A stretch of 42,870 nt of DNA, taken from Gammaproteobacteria bacterium (lineage in GTDB: Bacteria > Pseudomonadota > Gammaproteobacteria > Methylococcales > Methylomonadaceae). The stretch is from assembly GCA_024277935.1 (NCBI GenBank), contig JAJRUF010000121.1, positions 1 to 42,870 on the forward strand, read 5' to 3'. This document shows positions 18,413 through 26,305 of this stretch, piece after piece. Position numbers and translations under genes: made by a program. Under the pieces are notes generated by a model that searched no databases, had not been told where the DNA came from, and was given only the letters and a program-made list of their open reading frames with translations. Within the stretch, counting starts at the first letter, position 1; every line of letters begins with the position of its first letter.

Positions 18413-19411
18413 ATGAAACAAAAAATTTCACGTTGGTTACAAGATGCCTGGTATAAAGAAATGTATATTTCAGCAGCCTTTATGCCGATTTCTATGATTT
18501 ATGATGATATTATGCGATTTAGAGCTTTTTTATATCGAATAGGTATAAAAAAGAAAACAAAACTAGCGGTATCCGTTGTTATCGTTGGCAATATTACAGT
18601 GGGAGGCACTGGGAAAACACCATTAATACTTTGGATGGCCAGGTTTTTAATAGAGCAGGGTTATAAACCCGGTATTATCAGCAGAGGCTATGGTGGTAAT
18701 GCTGAAACTTGGCCGCAATGGGTTGATCAGCAAAGTAGCCCTGAATTAGTTGGGGATGAAGCGGTGTTAATGGCAAAACACGCAGATTGTCCTATTGCTG
18801 TTGGGCCAGAACGTGTGAAAGCTGCGCAAATGTTATTAGACAAATCAGCTTGTGATATTATTTTATCTGATGATGGTTTACAGCATTATGCTTTAGAGCG
18901 TGATATTGAAATTATAGTAATTGATGGACAAAGACGTTTTGGAAATGGCTATGTGTTACCTTGTGGGCCTTTAAGAGAATCAACTGAAAGATTGCATAAA
19001 GTTGATTTAGTGATTGTTAATGGCGAAGCAGAAGAAGAGAATGAATTCTCTATGTTGATGGAAGGTGAAATTGCCGTAAATTTAGCCACTAAAGAAGAAA
19101 AATTATTATCTGATTTTAATTTTATACCCAGTCATGCAATAGCCGGTATTGGTAATCCTAAGCGATTCTTTGATTTACTGGAAAAAAATAAAATCTCGAT
19201 AGAACAGCATGCATTTCCAGATCATTATAAATTCACCTCTGAGGATATTAATTTTAATGATGATAAAGCCGTCTTAATGACAGAAAAAGATGCCGTAAAA
19301 TGCTTCAAATTTGCTTCTGAAAAACATTGGTTTATACCTGTTAAAGCAAAACCTCAGCAACAATTTATAGATAAATTACTAACCCTTATAAAAGAGAAAA
19401 TTCGTGGATAA
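18413..19411 (+). CDS. lpxK: Tetraacyldisaccharide 4'-kinase
   Basis: Membrane-associated kinase that phosphorylates the lipid A disaccharide precursor at position 4'. It has 332 residues. The Walker A sequence is [20 protein letters not shown] and LSDDGLQHY follow, the latter carrying conserved acidic residues of the active site. Near the end TEKDAVKC is typical. It overlaps the next small gene by eight bases. Together with kdsB it places lipid A and Kdo supply in one transcript. Confidence 0.96.
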   Translation: MKQKISRWLQDAWYKEMYISAAFMPISMIYDDIMRFRAFLYRIGIKKKTKLAVSVVIVGNITVGGTGKTPLILWMARFLIEQGYKPGIISRGYGGNAETWPQWVDQQSSPELVGDEAVLMAKHADCPIAVGPERVKAAQMLLDKSACDIILSDDGLQHYALERDIEIIVIDGQRRFGNGYVLPCGPLRESTERLHKVDLVIVNGEAEEENEFSMLMEGEIAVNLATKEEKLLSDFNFIPSHAIAGIGNPKRFFDLLEKNKISIEQHAFPDHYKFTSEDINFNDDKAVLMTEKDAVKCFKFASEKHWFIPVKAKPQQQFIDKLLTLIKEKIRG

Positions 19412-19595
19412 AAAATTACTTGATATTTTGGCGTGCCCCATTTGTAAAAGCACTTTAATTTATAAACAAGAGGCTGAAGAATTGTTGTGTAAAGCTGATA
19501 GATTAGCTTTTCCAGTAAGAGATGGCATCCCTGTTATGCTAGCTGATGAAGCGCGTGAATTATCAAATGAAGAAATTGATGCTTTGGCAAAGTAA
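19404..19595 (+). CDS. ycaR: Trm112/YcaR family zinc-ribbon-like protein
   Basis: A 63-residue protein of the Trm112/YcaR (UPF0434) family. The pattern [14 protein letters not shown], then [20 protein letters not shown], is diagnostic. Only two or three cysteines are present, so a full zinc site is uncertain. It is usually found between lpxK and kdsB, as here, overlapping lpxK by eight bases and sharing one base with kdsB. Its role in bacteria is not defined. Confidence 0.92.
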   Translation: MDKKLLDILACPICKSTLIYKQEAEELLCKADRLAFPVRDGIPVMLADEARELSNEEIDALAK

Positions 19596-20368
19596 TGAAT
19601 ACTCCCTTTAAGGTCGTTATCCCTGCTCGTTATGGGTCAACTCGTTTACCTGGCAAGCCTTTATTGGATATTGCAGGAAAGCCTATGATTGCTCATGTTT
19701 GTGAAAGAGCCATTGAAGCTAAAGCAGATGAAGTGGTTGTTGCTACCGATGATCAAAGGATTTTTGAGCAGGTAGATGCTTTAGGTTTGAAAGTTGTGAT
19801 GACTGATGCTAACCACCAAAGTGGGACTGAGCGTATTACCGAAGTTGCCGTAAAAATGGGCTGGGGTGATAACGATATTATTGTCAATTTACAAGGTGAT
19901 GAACCTTTAATTCCAGCCGCTTATATCCGTAATGTTGCCTTGGCCTTAGCTAGTCAAAACCTGGCAGGTATTGCGACCTTGGCCGCTAAAATTATTGATG
20001 CTGAAGAAATCTTTAATCCAAATGCGGTTAAAGTCGTCCTCAATCATGCTAATTATGCCATGTATTTTAGTCGAGCTCCTATTCCTTGGGACAGAAGTTC
20101 ATTCACGACGAAAGGTAGTGAGCCAACACATAATATGCCTTACCTAAGGCATATTGGCATGTATGCTTATCGGGTGAAGTTTTTAAAAGATTATTGTGCA
20201 TGGCAGCCCTCAGAACTTGAAGCTGTTGAGTCATTAGAGCAACTCAGAATCTTATGGTATGGACAACAAATATTAGTTAAAACTGTTGCTAAAGCACCAG
20301 AAGCGGGGGTTGACACCCAAACTGACTTAGAACGTGTTGAGCGTATAATAATACAAAGTCAATTTTAA
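19595..20368 (+). CDS. kdsB: CMP-Kdo synthetase
   Basis: 3-deoxy-manno-octulosonate cytidylyltransferase, which activates Kdo with CTP for addition to lipid A. It is 257 residues, cytoplasmic, of normal length. VIPARYGSTRLPGKPL is the nucleotide-binding N-terminus. VNLQGDEPLI and YFSRAPIPWDR follow, and then HIGMYAYR and a closing DTQTDLERV. Last gene of the exbB-exbD-lpxK-ycaR-kdsB cluster. Confidence 0.97.
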   Translation: MNTPFKVVIPARYGSTRLPGKPLLDIAGKPMIAHVCERAIEAKADEVVVATDDQRIFEQVDALGLKVVMTDANHQSGTERITEVAVKMGWGDNDIIVNLQGDEPLIPAAYIRNVALALASQNLAGIATLAAKIIDAEEIFNPNAVKVVLNHANYAMYFSRAPIPWDRSSFTTKGSEPTHNMPYLRHIGMYAYRVKFLKDYCAWQPSELEAVESLEQLRILWYGQQILVKTVAKAPEAGVDTQTDLERVERIIIQSQF

Positions 20369-20672
20369 ACAAAATATTGATCTTGTTATAGTCTTCTGCA
20401 AATGCAAGAAGCATAAAAATAATCTGTCGTAGAAAGAACAGAAGTTGAGTGTGGGAAAAGTAAGCGCAGACTACGACTCTGTGATTCGAAAAATAGCAAA
20501 ATAGGTTTTAATCTTTGTAAAATTGATCGCGGAGAAAATAGGCGCAATAGAATAATGCCAAGGAATTTAGAAAGTGATCAGAAGAGCTGACTACAAATTC
20601 ATTATTCAAATAATGGAAGCAAAAAAATCTATTTTTTCTTGAATTTATTAACAAATGCGTTAACACTGTTAG
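20369..20672. other. Non-coding gap before the toxin gene
   Basis: About 300 bases without a supported gene. An imperfect hairpin CTTCTGCA / TGCAAGAAG lies at 20391-20411. A minus-strand open frame (20508-20711) has no recognisable domain and overlaps the toxin start, so I treat it as chance. Confidence 0.5.
20639..20671 (+). promoter_or_regulatory. Candidate toxin-antitoxin promoter and operator
   Basis: TTGAAT at 20639 and TAACACT at 20661 are 16 bases apart. The -10 region overlaps a perfect palindrome TAACA-C-TGTTA (20661-20671) that ends one base before the ATG of the toxin gene. Such palindromes at the promoter are typical operators for autoregulating antitoxins. Predicted by eye only. 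Confidence 0.4.
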
Positions 20673-21008
20673 ATGGAATGGGAAATCATTTATTATAGCG
20701 AAGCACTTCAAGAGGAAATATCTGCTTTACCTGTAGGAATTCAGGCAAGATATATTCATCTTACGGAAAGAATGCGCATTTATGGTGCTAATCTTGGAAT
20801 GCCTCACACAAAAGCAATGAAAAATGGTTTGTTTGAGATGAGAATAAAGTTTAAGGAAGGTGTTGGTAGGGTTTTCTACTGCATTCTAGTAAATAAGCGT
20901 ATTGTTATGTTGCACTCTTTTATCAAGAAAACAAAAGGCACACCACCTAAAGAACTCAAAATGGCCGTCTCGCGAATGAATGAAGTGAAAGAAAATGTTG
21001 ACACATGA
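20673..21008 (+). CDS. HigB/RelE-like (phage Gp49-like) toxin
   Basis: A 111-residue protein of the RelE/HigB ribonuclease-toxin superfamily, in the phage-derived Gp49-like branch. It shows the N-terminal WEIIYYSEALQEEISALP, then TKAMKNGLFEMRIKF, VGRVFYCI and IVMLHSFIKKTKGTPPKEL, all characteristic. No Shine-Dalgarno sequence precedes the ATG, so translation may be leaderless. It overlaps the downstream antitoxin by 14 bases. The toxin-first order is that of HigBA systems. Target mRNA cleavage on ribosomes is a family inference. Confidence 0.88.
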   Translation: MEWEIIYYSEALQEEISALPVGIQARYIHLTERMRIYGANLGMPHTKAMKNGLFEMRIKFKEGVGRVFYCILVNKRIVMLHSFIKKTKGTPPKELKMAVSRMNEVKENVDT

Positions 21009-21285
21009 TGAACTAAAAAAGAAGATATTAAGCAATCCAGAGGTTAAAGCTGAATATGATTTATTAGAGGAAGAGTTTTCTCTTTTTGATGAATTATTAA
21101 AAGCCCGAATGAACGCAGGCCTTACTCAAGCCGAGGTGGCTGAGCGCATGGGAACCAAAACACCTGCAGTTGCAAGGTTAGAGTCTGGTGGAGGTAATAA
21201 ACAACATTCGCCGTCAATATCGACCCTTCGCAAGTATGCTTCAGCAGTTGGATGCCAGGTTGAAATTAAGTTAGTGCATAATTAA
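20995..21285 (+). CDS. HigA-like XRE-family antitoxin
   Basis: A 96-residue antitoxin with a helix-turn-helix near the middle (RMNAGLTQAEVAERMGTKTP, then AVARLESGGG). It is expected to bind the toxin and repress the operon through the palindrome at 20661-20671. It overlaps the toxin gene by 14 bases. The 5' portion LSNPEVKAEYDLLEEEFSLF is typical for antitoxins paired with Gp49-like toxins. A terminator lies at 21505. Confidence 0.9.
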   Translation: MLTHDELKKKILSNPEVKAEYDLLEEEFSLFDELLKARMNAGLTQAEVAERMGTKTPAVARLESGGGNKQHSPSISTLRKYASAVGCQVEIKLVHN

Positions 21286-21306
21286 CGGCTTTGAATTGTT
21301 TTTGCG

Positions 21307-21477
21307 ATGTATCCTAGTTCAGGTGAAAGCTGTTCAGTTGATTACGCAAGAGATATTAATTTTATTAACAATGTAAAACCTGCTTTAGGGTATTTCTCTA
21401 TCCCATTTGATATGAATGCATCAAATGAAATATCGGCATTTATTATGTCAATGATATGTGGCGAAAATATAACTTAA
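21307..21477 (+). CDS. Possible 56-residue hypothetical protein or gene fragment
   Basis: Open frame ATG to TAA directly after the antitoxin gene and before a terminator, on the same strand. The product begins MYPSSGESCSVDYARD and ends with a moderately hydrophobic ISAFIMSMICG. There is no clear ribosome binding site and I recognise no family. It may be a short accessory gene of the toxin-antitoxin unit or a remnant of a larger gene; it may also be chance. Confidence 0.25.
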   Translation: MYPSSGESCSVDYARDINFINNVKPALGYFSIPFDMNASNEISAFIMSMICGENIT

Positions 21478-21504
21478 TGACGGTCATATTTTTATAACCA
21501 AAAA

Positions 21505-21529
21505 AATAACCAAACGATCTGGTTATTTT
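21505..21529 (+). terminator. Rho-independent terminator after the HigBA-like unit
   Basis: AATAACCA (21505-21512) and TGGTTATT (21520-21527) form an eight-base-pair stem with a seven-base loop, followed by TTG. It would end the toxin-antitoxin transcript before the aminotransferase gene. Confidence 0.6.
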
Positions 21530-21632
21530 GGTGTTATCAATATCTGACTTTCTGTTAATCCATCACCCTAAAATACTTCAATTCAGGTTATAATATAAGG
21601 TTTAAATATTACTTTATTATTCGACATCATCA

Positions 21633-22820
21633 ATGGAAGAATTTCATCGTATCAGCCGTTTACCTCCCTACGTTTTTAATATTGTCAATGAACTGAAAGC
21701 AAAGGCGCGCTCAGCAGGTGAAGATATTATTGATTTTGGTATGGGAAACCCTGATCAACCAACACCTAAACATATTGTTGCAAAAATGGTCGAGGCAGCT
21801 GAAAGAGATGATACACATCGGTATTCAGTTTCTCGTGGCATTCCTCGTTTAAGACAGGCTATTTGTAATTGGTATAAAAAACGTTTTGATGTTGATTTAG
21901 ACTCTGAAACAGAAGCTATTGTAACCATCGGTTCAAAAGAAGGTCTAGCTCATTTAGCATTAGCAACCTTAGGGCCTGGTGATGTTGTTTTAGTCCCTAA
22001 CCCTGCTTATCCCATTCACCCTTATGGCGTTGTTATCGCAGGTGCTGATTTACGACACGTAAAAATGGTTCCAGGCACCGATTTTTTTGAAGAGTTACAT
22101 AAAGCCATTATTGACTCTTGGCCAAAACCTAAAATGTTAATTCTTAACTTCCCTGGTAACCCAACCAGTGAATGTGTTGAACTGGATTTTTTCGAAAAAA
22201 TTGTAGCCGTCGCTAAAGAGCATAATATATGGGTGGTGCATGATATTGCTTATGCAGATATTGTTTTTGATGGCTATAAAGCACCTTCGATATTACAGGT
22301 AGAAGGGGCTAAAGATATTGCCGTAGAGTTTTTTTCATTATCAAAAAGTTACAATATGCCAGGTTGGCGTGTGGGATTTATGTGTGGCAATAAAACCTTA
22401 GTTTCTGCATTGACGAGGATAAAATCATATTTAGACTACGGTATGTTTACACCTATTCAAGTAGCGGCAATTGCTGCTCTTGAAGGGCCTCAAGAGTGCG
22501 TTACTGAAATTAGAGGTATGTATAGAAGCCGTAGGGATGTATTGTGCGACGGTTTAAACAGTATGGGCTGGATAGTTGAAAAGCCCAAGGCAACCATGTT
22601 TGTTTGGGCACCTATTCCAGAGCAATATAAAGAGATGGGTTCCATTGAGTTTTGTAAAAAAATGATTATTGATGCTAAAGTGGCTGTTTCGCCCGGTGTT
22701 GGTTTTGGGCAATATGGTGATGACCATGTTCGTTTTAGTTTAATTGAAAATGAGCATAGAACAAGACAAGCACTACGAGGCATAAGAATGATGCTTAAAA
22801 AAGACGGTATTATAGAATAA
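21633..22820 (+). CDS. alaC: Alanine-type aminotransferase (AlaC-like)
   Basis: Fold-type I aminotransferase of the AlaC (glutamate-pyruvate) subgroup, 395 residues, cytoplasmic. Markers are [18 protein letters not shown] and [13 protein letters not shown] at the N-terminus, FPGNPTSE at about 173-180, and the PLP lysine K238 in [15 protein letters not shown]. The AlaC group commonly neighbours hom and thrC in Gammaproteobacteria, as here, where hom follows after an 80-base gap filled by two palindromic repeats. An AT-rich TATAAT (21589) lies upstream but no good -35 was seen. Confidence 0.92.
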   Translation: MEEFHRISRLPPYVFNIVNELKAKARSAGEDIIDFGMGNPDQPTPKHIVAKMVEAAERDDTHRYSVSRGIPRLRQAICNWYKKRFDVDLDSETEAIVTIGSKEGLAHLALATLGPGDVVLVPNPAYPIHPYGVVIAGADLRHVKMVPGTDFFEELHKAIIDSWPKPKMLILNFPGNPTSECVELDFFEKIVAVAKEHNIWVVHDIAYADIVFDGYKAPSILQVEGAKDIAVEFFSLSKSYNMPGWRVGFMCGNKTLVSALTRIKSYLDYGMFTPIQVAAIAALEGPQECVTEIRGMYRSRRDVLCDGLNSMGWIVEKPKATMFVWAPIPEQYKEMGSIEFCKKMIIDAKVAVSPGVGFGQYGDDHVRFSLIENEHRTRQALRGIRMMLKKDGIIE

Positions 22821-22823
22821 TGA

Positions 22824-22883
22824 GTAGAGCGGACTTCAGTCCGCAAAGTTCAAGAAGATATGCGGATTATAGTCCGTTCTACA
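22824..22883. repeat. Palindromic repeat, family A, copies 2 and 3 as a double hairpin
   Basis: GTAGAGCGGACTTCAGTCCGC at 22824-22844 (20 of its 21 bases are shared with the consensus) and GCGGATTATAGTCCGTTCT at 22862-22880. Each unit is a palindrome, and the two units are also inverted with respect to each other around a 17-base spacer. The pair sits between the aminotransferase stop and the ribosome binding site of hom. Confidence 0.85.
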
Positions 22884-22901
22884 AAATATTAGGAGTTTCA
22901 A

Positions 22902-24212
22902 TTGGAAGCGGTAAAAATTGGTGTTTTAGGCCTAGGGACAGTCGGTGGCGGCGTCGTTAATATACTTAAAAGAAATGCAAAAGAAATTTCTCGTAGAGCG
23001 GGAAGAGAAATTATTGTAACTTGTGCTTCAGCCAGAGATATTACGCGTGAAAGAATTTGTGATACGCAGGATATTGAGCTTACAACAGATTCTCTTGAGA
23101 TTATTAATAACCCAGAAATTGATATTGTTTTAGAATTAATGGGTGGTACGACTTTAGCTAAAGACCTGGTTTTACAAGCGATAGATAATGGTAAACATAT
23201 CGTGACTGCTAATAAAGCACTTATTGCATTACACGGCAATGAAATTTTTGTTAAAGCCAGCGAAAAAGGGGTGATGGTTTTATTTGAAGCAGCAGTCGCT
23301 GGCGGCATTCCAATTATTAAAGCAATTCGGGAAGGTTTAAGTGGTAATCAGATCGAATGGTTAGCAGGCATTATTAATGGTACAGGTAATTTTATCCTCA
23401 CAGAAATGCGTGATAAAGGTCGTGACTTTGCGGATGTACTGGCAGAAGCACAAGCTTTAGGTTATGCAGAAGCTGATCCAACATTTGACGTTGAAGGTAT
23501 TGATGCTGGACATAAGTTAGCTATTCTTGCATCATTAGCATTTGGTATTCCATTACAGTTTGAGAAAGTTTTTACCGAAGGTATTACTAAAATCACCCGT
23601 GCTGATGTTGAATATGCTGAAGAATTGGGATACCGAATCAAACATTTAGGTATTGCCAGAAAAACAGCACAAGGGATTGAGTTAAGAGTGCATCCTACTT
23701 TAATTCCTGCTAAACGTTTAATTGCAAATGTAGATGGTGTGATGAATGCCGTTTTAGTTCAAGGAGATGCTGTTGGCCCAACACTTTACTATGGGGCTGG
23801 AGCAGGAGCGGAACCAACAGGATCAGCGGTCATTTCAGATATAGTGGATGTGGTCAGAGTTTTATCGGGTGACCCCGAACATCGTGTTCCGCATTTAGCC
23901 TTTCAAGCAGATGCAATCAGTGATATTCCTGTTTTACCTGCTGAACAAATACAAACAGCTTATTATTTACGTTTAAGTGCTGAAGATAAACCCGGTGTAT
24001 TGGCGGATGTCACCAGTATTTTGGCTAAACATAATATTAGTATTGAGGCTTTAATTCAAAAAGAGCCTTTAGAGGGTAATACCCGCTTACCCGTTATTAT
24101 GTTGACACAAACCACATTAGAAAAAGAAATGAACGCTGCGATTACTGAAATTGAAGCATTATCAACTATTACAGGCTCTATCAGCCGAATTCGTTTAGAA
24201 ACATTAGGATAA
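22902..24212 (+). CDS. hom: Homoserine dehydrogenase
   Basis: Reduces aspartate semialdehyde to homoserine, the branch point to threonine and methionine. It has 436 residues. The Rossmann nucleotide-binding GVLGLGTVGGGVV is at 7-19. TANKALIA, the catalytic-region GIINGTGNFILTEM and EAQALGYAEADPTFDVEG follow. A C-terminal ACT domain (about 355-430, YYLRLSAEDKPGVLADV) suggests feedback control by threonine. The start is TTG with AGGAG six bases upstream. It is followed three bases later by thrC. Confidence 0.97.
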   Translation: MEAVKIGVLGLGTVGGGVVNILKRNAKEISRRAGREIIVTCASARDITRERICDTQDIELTTDSLEIINNPEIDIVLELMGGTTLAKDLVLQAIDNGKHIVTANKALIALHGNEIFVKASEKGVMVLFEAAVAGGIPIIKAIREGLSGNQIEWLAGIINGTGNFILTEMRDKGRDFADVLAEAQALGYAEADPTFDVEGIDAGHKLAILASLAFGIPLQFEKVFTEGITKITRADVEYAEELGYRIKHLGIARKTAQGIELRVHPTLIPAKRLIANVDGVMNAVLVQGDAVGPTLYYGAGAGAEPTGSAVISDIVDVVRVLSGDPEHRVPHLAFQADAISDIPVLPAEQIQTAYYLRLSAEDKPGVLADVTSILAKHNISIEALIQKEPLEGNTRLPVIMLTQTTLEKEMNAAITEIEALSTITGSISRIRLETLG

Positions 24213-24215
24213 CTT

Positions 24216-25304
24216 ATGGCTACTCGTTACACAGGACTAATTGATCGTTATAGAAAACGCTTACCCGTTAGTGATGACACGCGTGTGATCAGTATTGGAG
24301 AAGGTAATACGCCTTTAATTCAGTTACAAAATATTCCAAGAATTATTGGCAAAGAGGTTGATATTTATGTTAAATACGAAGGTTTAAACCCAACGGGATC
24401 TTTTAAAGATCGCGGTATGACCATGGCTGTCACCAAGGCAGTAGAAGAGGGCAGCAAAGCCATTATCTGTGCCTCTACAGGTAATACATCAGCATCTGCA
24501 GCCGCTTATGCGGTACGTGCAGGTATTAAGGCCTTTGTATTAATTCCAGAAGGCAAAATTGCTTTAGGTAAATTGGCCCAAACACTCATGTACGGTGCAG
24601 AAATTATCCAGATTAATGGTAATTTTGATGATGGTATGTCTTTAGTTAAAGAAATTGTTGACCATGCCCCTGTAACGATTGTTAATTCTATAAACCCTTT
24701 TAGAATTGATGGTCAAAAAACAGCCGCTTTTGAAATAGTTGATGAATTAGGTGATGCACCTGATTATCATTGTTTACCTGTGGGTAATGCAGGTAATATC
24801 ACAGCTTATTGGAAAGGTTATACAGAATATGCTGCTGATCAAGGTGATTTAAAGGCAGTAGCCGCTAAACGCCCTATTATGTGTGGATACCAAGCTGCCG
24901 GTGCAGCTCCCTTTATTAGTGGGGAAATGGTTGATAATCCAGAAACAATTGCCACAGCTATTCGAATAGGTAGACCACAGTCATGGGATTATGCCTGGGC
25001 TGCACAAAAAGAGTCAGGTGGCTGGTTCGATTGTTTTACTGATGAGAAAATTTTAGAAGCGCATAAAATGTTATCTCAGTATGAAGGTGTTTTCTGTGAA
25101 CCTGCTTCGGCAACCTCATTAGCAGGTGCTTTAAAAGATATAGCCAATGGAAAAATTCCTGAAGGCAGTAAAATTGTTTGTACACTAACAGGCAATGGTC
25201 TAAAAGACCCTGATACAGCAATTAATCAATGTAAAGACTCTCACCCTGTCACTATTGAAGCAAACTTAGATGCAGTAAAAAAAGCAATTTTGGATAAAAT
25301 GTAA
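24216..25304 (+). CDS. thrC: Threonine synthase
   Basis: PLP enzyme converting O-phosphohomoserine to threonine, 362 residues, of the short class. The N-terminal IGEGNTPLIQL is followed by GLNPTGSFKDRGM, with K64 binding PLP, and then CASTGNTSASAAAYA and the glycine loop PVGNAGNITAYWKG. It lies three bases after hom, one transcript. A perfect family A palindrome follows its stop. Confidence 0.97.
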   Translation: MATRYTGLIDRYRKRLPVSDDTRVISIGEGNTPLIQLQNIPRIIGKEVDIYVKYEGLNPTGSFKDRGMTMAVTKAVEEGSKAIICASTGNTSASAAAYAVRAGIKAFVLIPEGKIALGKLAQTLMYGAEIIQINGNFDDGMSLVKEIVDHAPVTIVNSINPFRIDGQKTAAFEIVDELGDAPDYHCLPVGNAGNITAYWKGYTEYAADQGDLKAVAAKRPIMCGYQAAGAAPFISGEMVDNPETIATAIRIGRPQSWDYAWAAQKESGGWFDCFTDEKILEAHKMLSQYEGVFCEPASATSLAGALKDIANGKIPEGSKIVCTLTGNGLKDPDTAINQCKDSHPVTIEANLDAVKKAILDKM

Positions 25305-25307
25305 AAC

Positions 25308-25335
25308 TGTAGAGCGGACTAAAGTCCGCTCTACA
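25308..25335. repeat. Palindromic repeat, family A, copy 4
   Basis: A perfect 28-base palindrome apart from its central two bases: TGTAGAGCGGACTA joined to AAGTCCGCTCTACA. It separates thrC from the HEPN gene and may act as an mRNA-end hairpin. Confidence 0.9.
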
Positions 25336-25348
25336 TCCCCCTTAACTC

Positions 25349-25771
25349 ATGTATATTGATACTTCTTTTTTACAACGCTGTGTTAAAACACTTGAAATGT
25401 CATTAAAATTACTTAATGAAAGTGATAATGAATCAATTGAATATGATATGTATCGTTCCGCCTGCGTTAAAGAATTTGAAATTATTCTGGAGCAGAGCGG
25501 AAAATTACTTAAAAAAGCATTAAAACCTTATTTCCATAGCTCTAAAGAAGCAGATCGTTTATATTTTAAAGATATTTTCAGGCACGCGGCAAACCACAGC
25601 TTAATAAGCATTGAACAGGCAGAACGCTGGTTAAAATACAGAGATAATAGAAATAACACTGCCCATGATTATGGAGAAGGCTTTGCAGAACAAACTATTG
25701 TTTTGCTCCCCCAGTTTATTGTTGATGCTAACAGTGTGATTCAAGCCATTAACTCAGTTTGTGATGATTGA
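25349..25771 (+). CDS. HEPN-domain toxin-like protein (HepT / HI0074 type)
   Basis: A 140-residue, mostly helical protein of the nucleotidyltransferase substrate-binding (HI0074-like) branch of HEPN proteins. The motif R101-NNTA-H106-D-Y108 fits the Rx4HxY signature of HepT. There R and H form the RNase site and the tyrosine is the AMPylation target of MntA. The gene overlaps the following nucleotidyltransferase gene by 11 bases, so the two are a unit. It sits between thrC and recJ and is bracketed by palindromic repeats, so it is probably an acquired module. Confidence 0.85.
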   Translation: MYIDTSFLQRCVKTLEMSLKLLNESDNESIEYDMYRSACVKEFEIILEQSGKLLKKALKPYFHSSKEADRLYFKDIFRHAANHSLISIEQAERWLKYRDNRNNTAHDYGEGFAEQTIVLLPQFIVDANSVIQAINSVCDD

Positions 25772-26075
25772 TATAAGGGACAAAGACCGTAAATCTCTAT
25801 GTAATATTGCAAATGAATGTTTTACAACACCCATAGAAATATGGGCTTATGGCAGCCGTGTTAATGGTGAAAGCCATGATGCCAGTGATCTTGATTTAGT
25901 TATTCGTACTGCTGATTTTACCCCCTTGGCTATTAACGAATTAATAGATTTTAAAGAACAGTTACAGGCATCAAATATTCCGATCATTATACAAGTAATG
26001 GACTGGAATAGAATCCCCAAAAGTTTTCATCGTAATATCTTAATAAATCATGAACTTATATACAGCACACTGTAG
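25761..26075 (+). CDS. MNT-type minimal nucleotidyltransferase (MntA antitoxin-like)
   Basis: A 104-residue member of the polymerase-beta superfamily (minimal nucleotidyltransferase). The signature GSx10DxD is exact: G31-S32, ten residues, D43-L-D45. A third acidic ligand is plausible further on in a region IIIQVMDW. In the MntA-HepT system this enzyme neutralises the HEPN toxin by AMPylating its tyrosine, and the partner here carries the required Rx4HxY. The stop codon TAG lies inside a family A palindrome. Confidence 0.85.
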   Translation: MMIDIRDKDRKSLCNIANECFTTPIEIWAYGSRVNGESHDASDLDLVIRTADFTPLAINELIDFKEQLQASNIPIIIQVMDWNRIPKSFHRNILINHELIYSTL

Positions 26076-26096
26076 AGCGGACTTCAGTCCGCTATA
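26071..26096. repeat. Palindromic repeat, family A, copy 5
   Basis: TGTAGAGCGGACTTCAGTCC followed by GCTATA; the right end is slightly diverged. It overlaps the last codons of the MNT gene and supplies its stop codon (TAG within TGTAGAG). Confidence 0.85.
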
Positions 26097-26178
26097 AGTA
26101 AATACTCACGAAATTATAATCTGAAAATTTCAGTTAAAGTGACTATAAGTCGTATTTTATGTCTATGATTACTGGAAT

Positions 26179-26203
26179 AGGGCGGACTGAAATCCGCTCT
26201 ACA
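26179..26203. repeat. Palindromic repeat, family A, copy 6
   Basis: TAGGGCGGACTGAAATCC followed by GCTCTACA; diverged at two positions in the left half. It lies in the MNT-recJ gap. Confidence 0.75.
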
Positions 26204-26273
26204 ATTTTAATATTGAGGAATATGAAAATTTAAAGCAACTAACTATAATTCTATGCTTACCCCAATTTCTATT

Positions 26274-26295
26274 GCGGATTGAAGTCCGCTCTACA
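26274..26295. repeat. Palindromic repeat, family A, copy 7
   Basis: GCGGATTGAAGTCCGCTCT then ACA. Its left end is truncated or diverged. It ends 11 bases before the probable recJ ATG and contains an in-frame TTG that could be mistaken for the start. Confidence 0.8.
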
Positions 26296-26305
26296 AGGTT
26301 TATTT

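Noticed and set aside
20508-20711. Minus-strand 67-residue open frame before the toxin gene
   Set aside because: It overlaps the toxin start, shows no family pattern and has no ribosome binding site; most likely chance in AT-rich sequence.
22490-23308. Minus-strand open frames of 118 and 136 residues inside the aminotransferase and hom genes
   Set aside because: They are complete shadows of genes with clear domains on the other strand.
25308-26295. Regularly recurring repeats as a CRISPR array
   Set aside because: The repeats are palindromes with irregular spacing and genes between them, there are no uniform spacers, and no cas gene is in the window.
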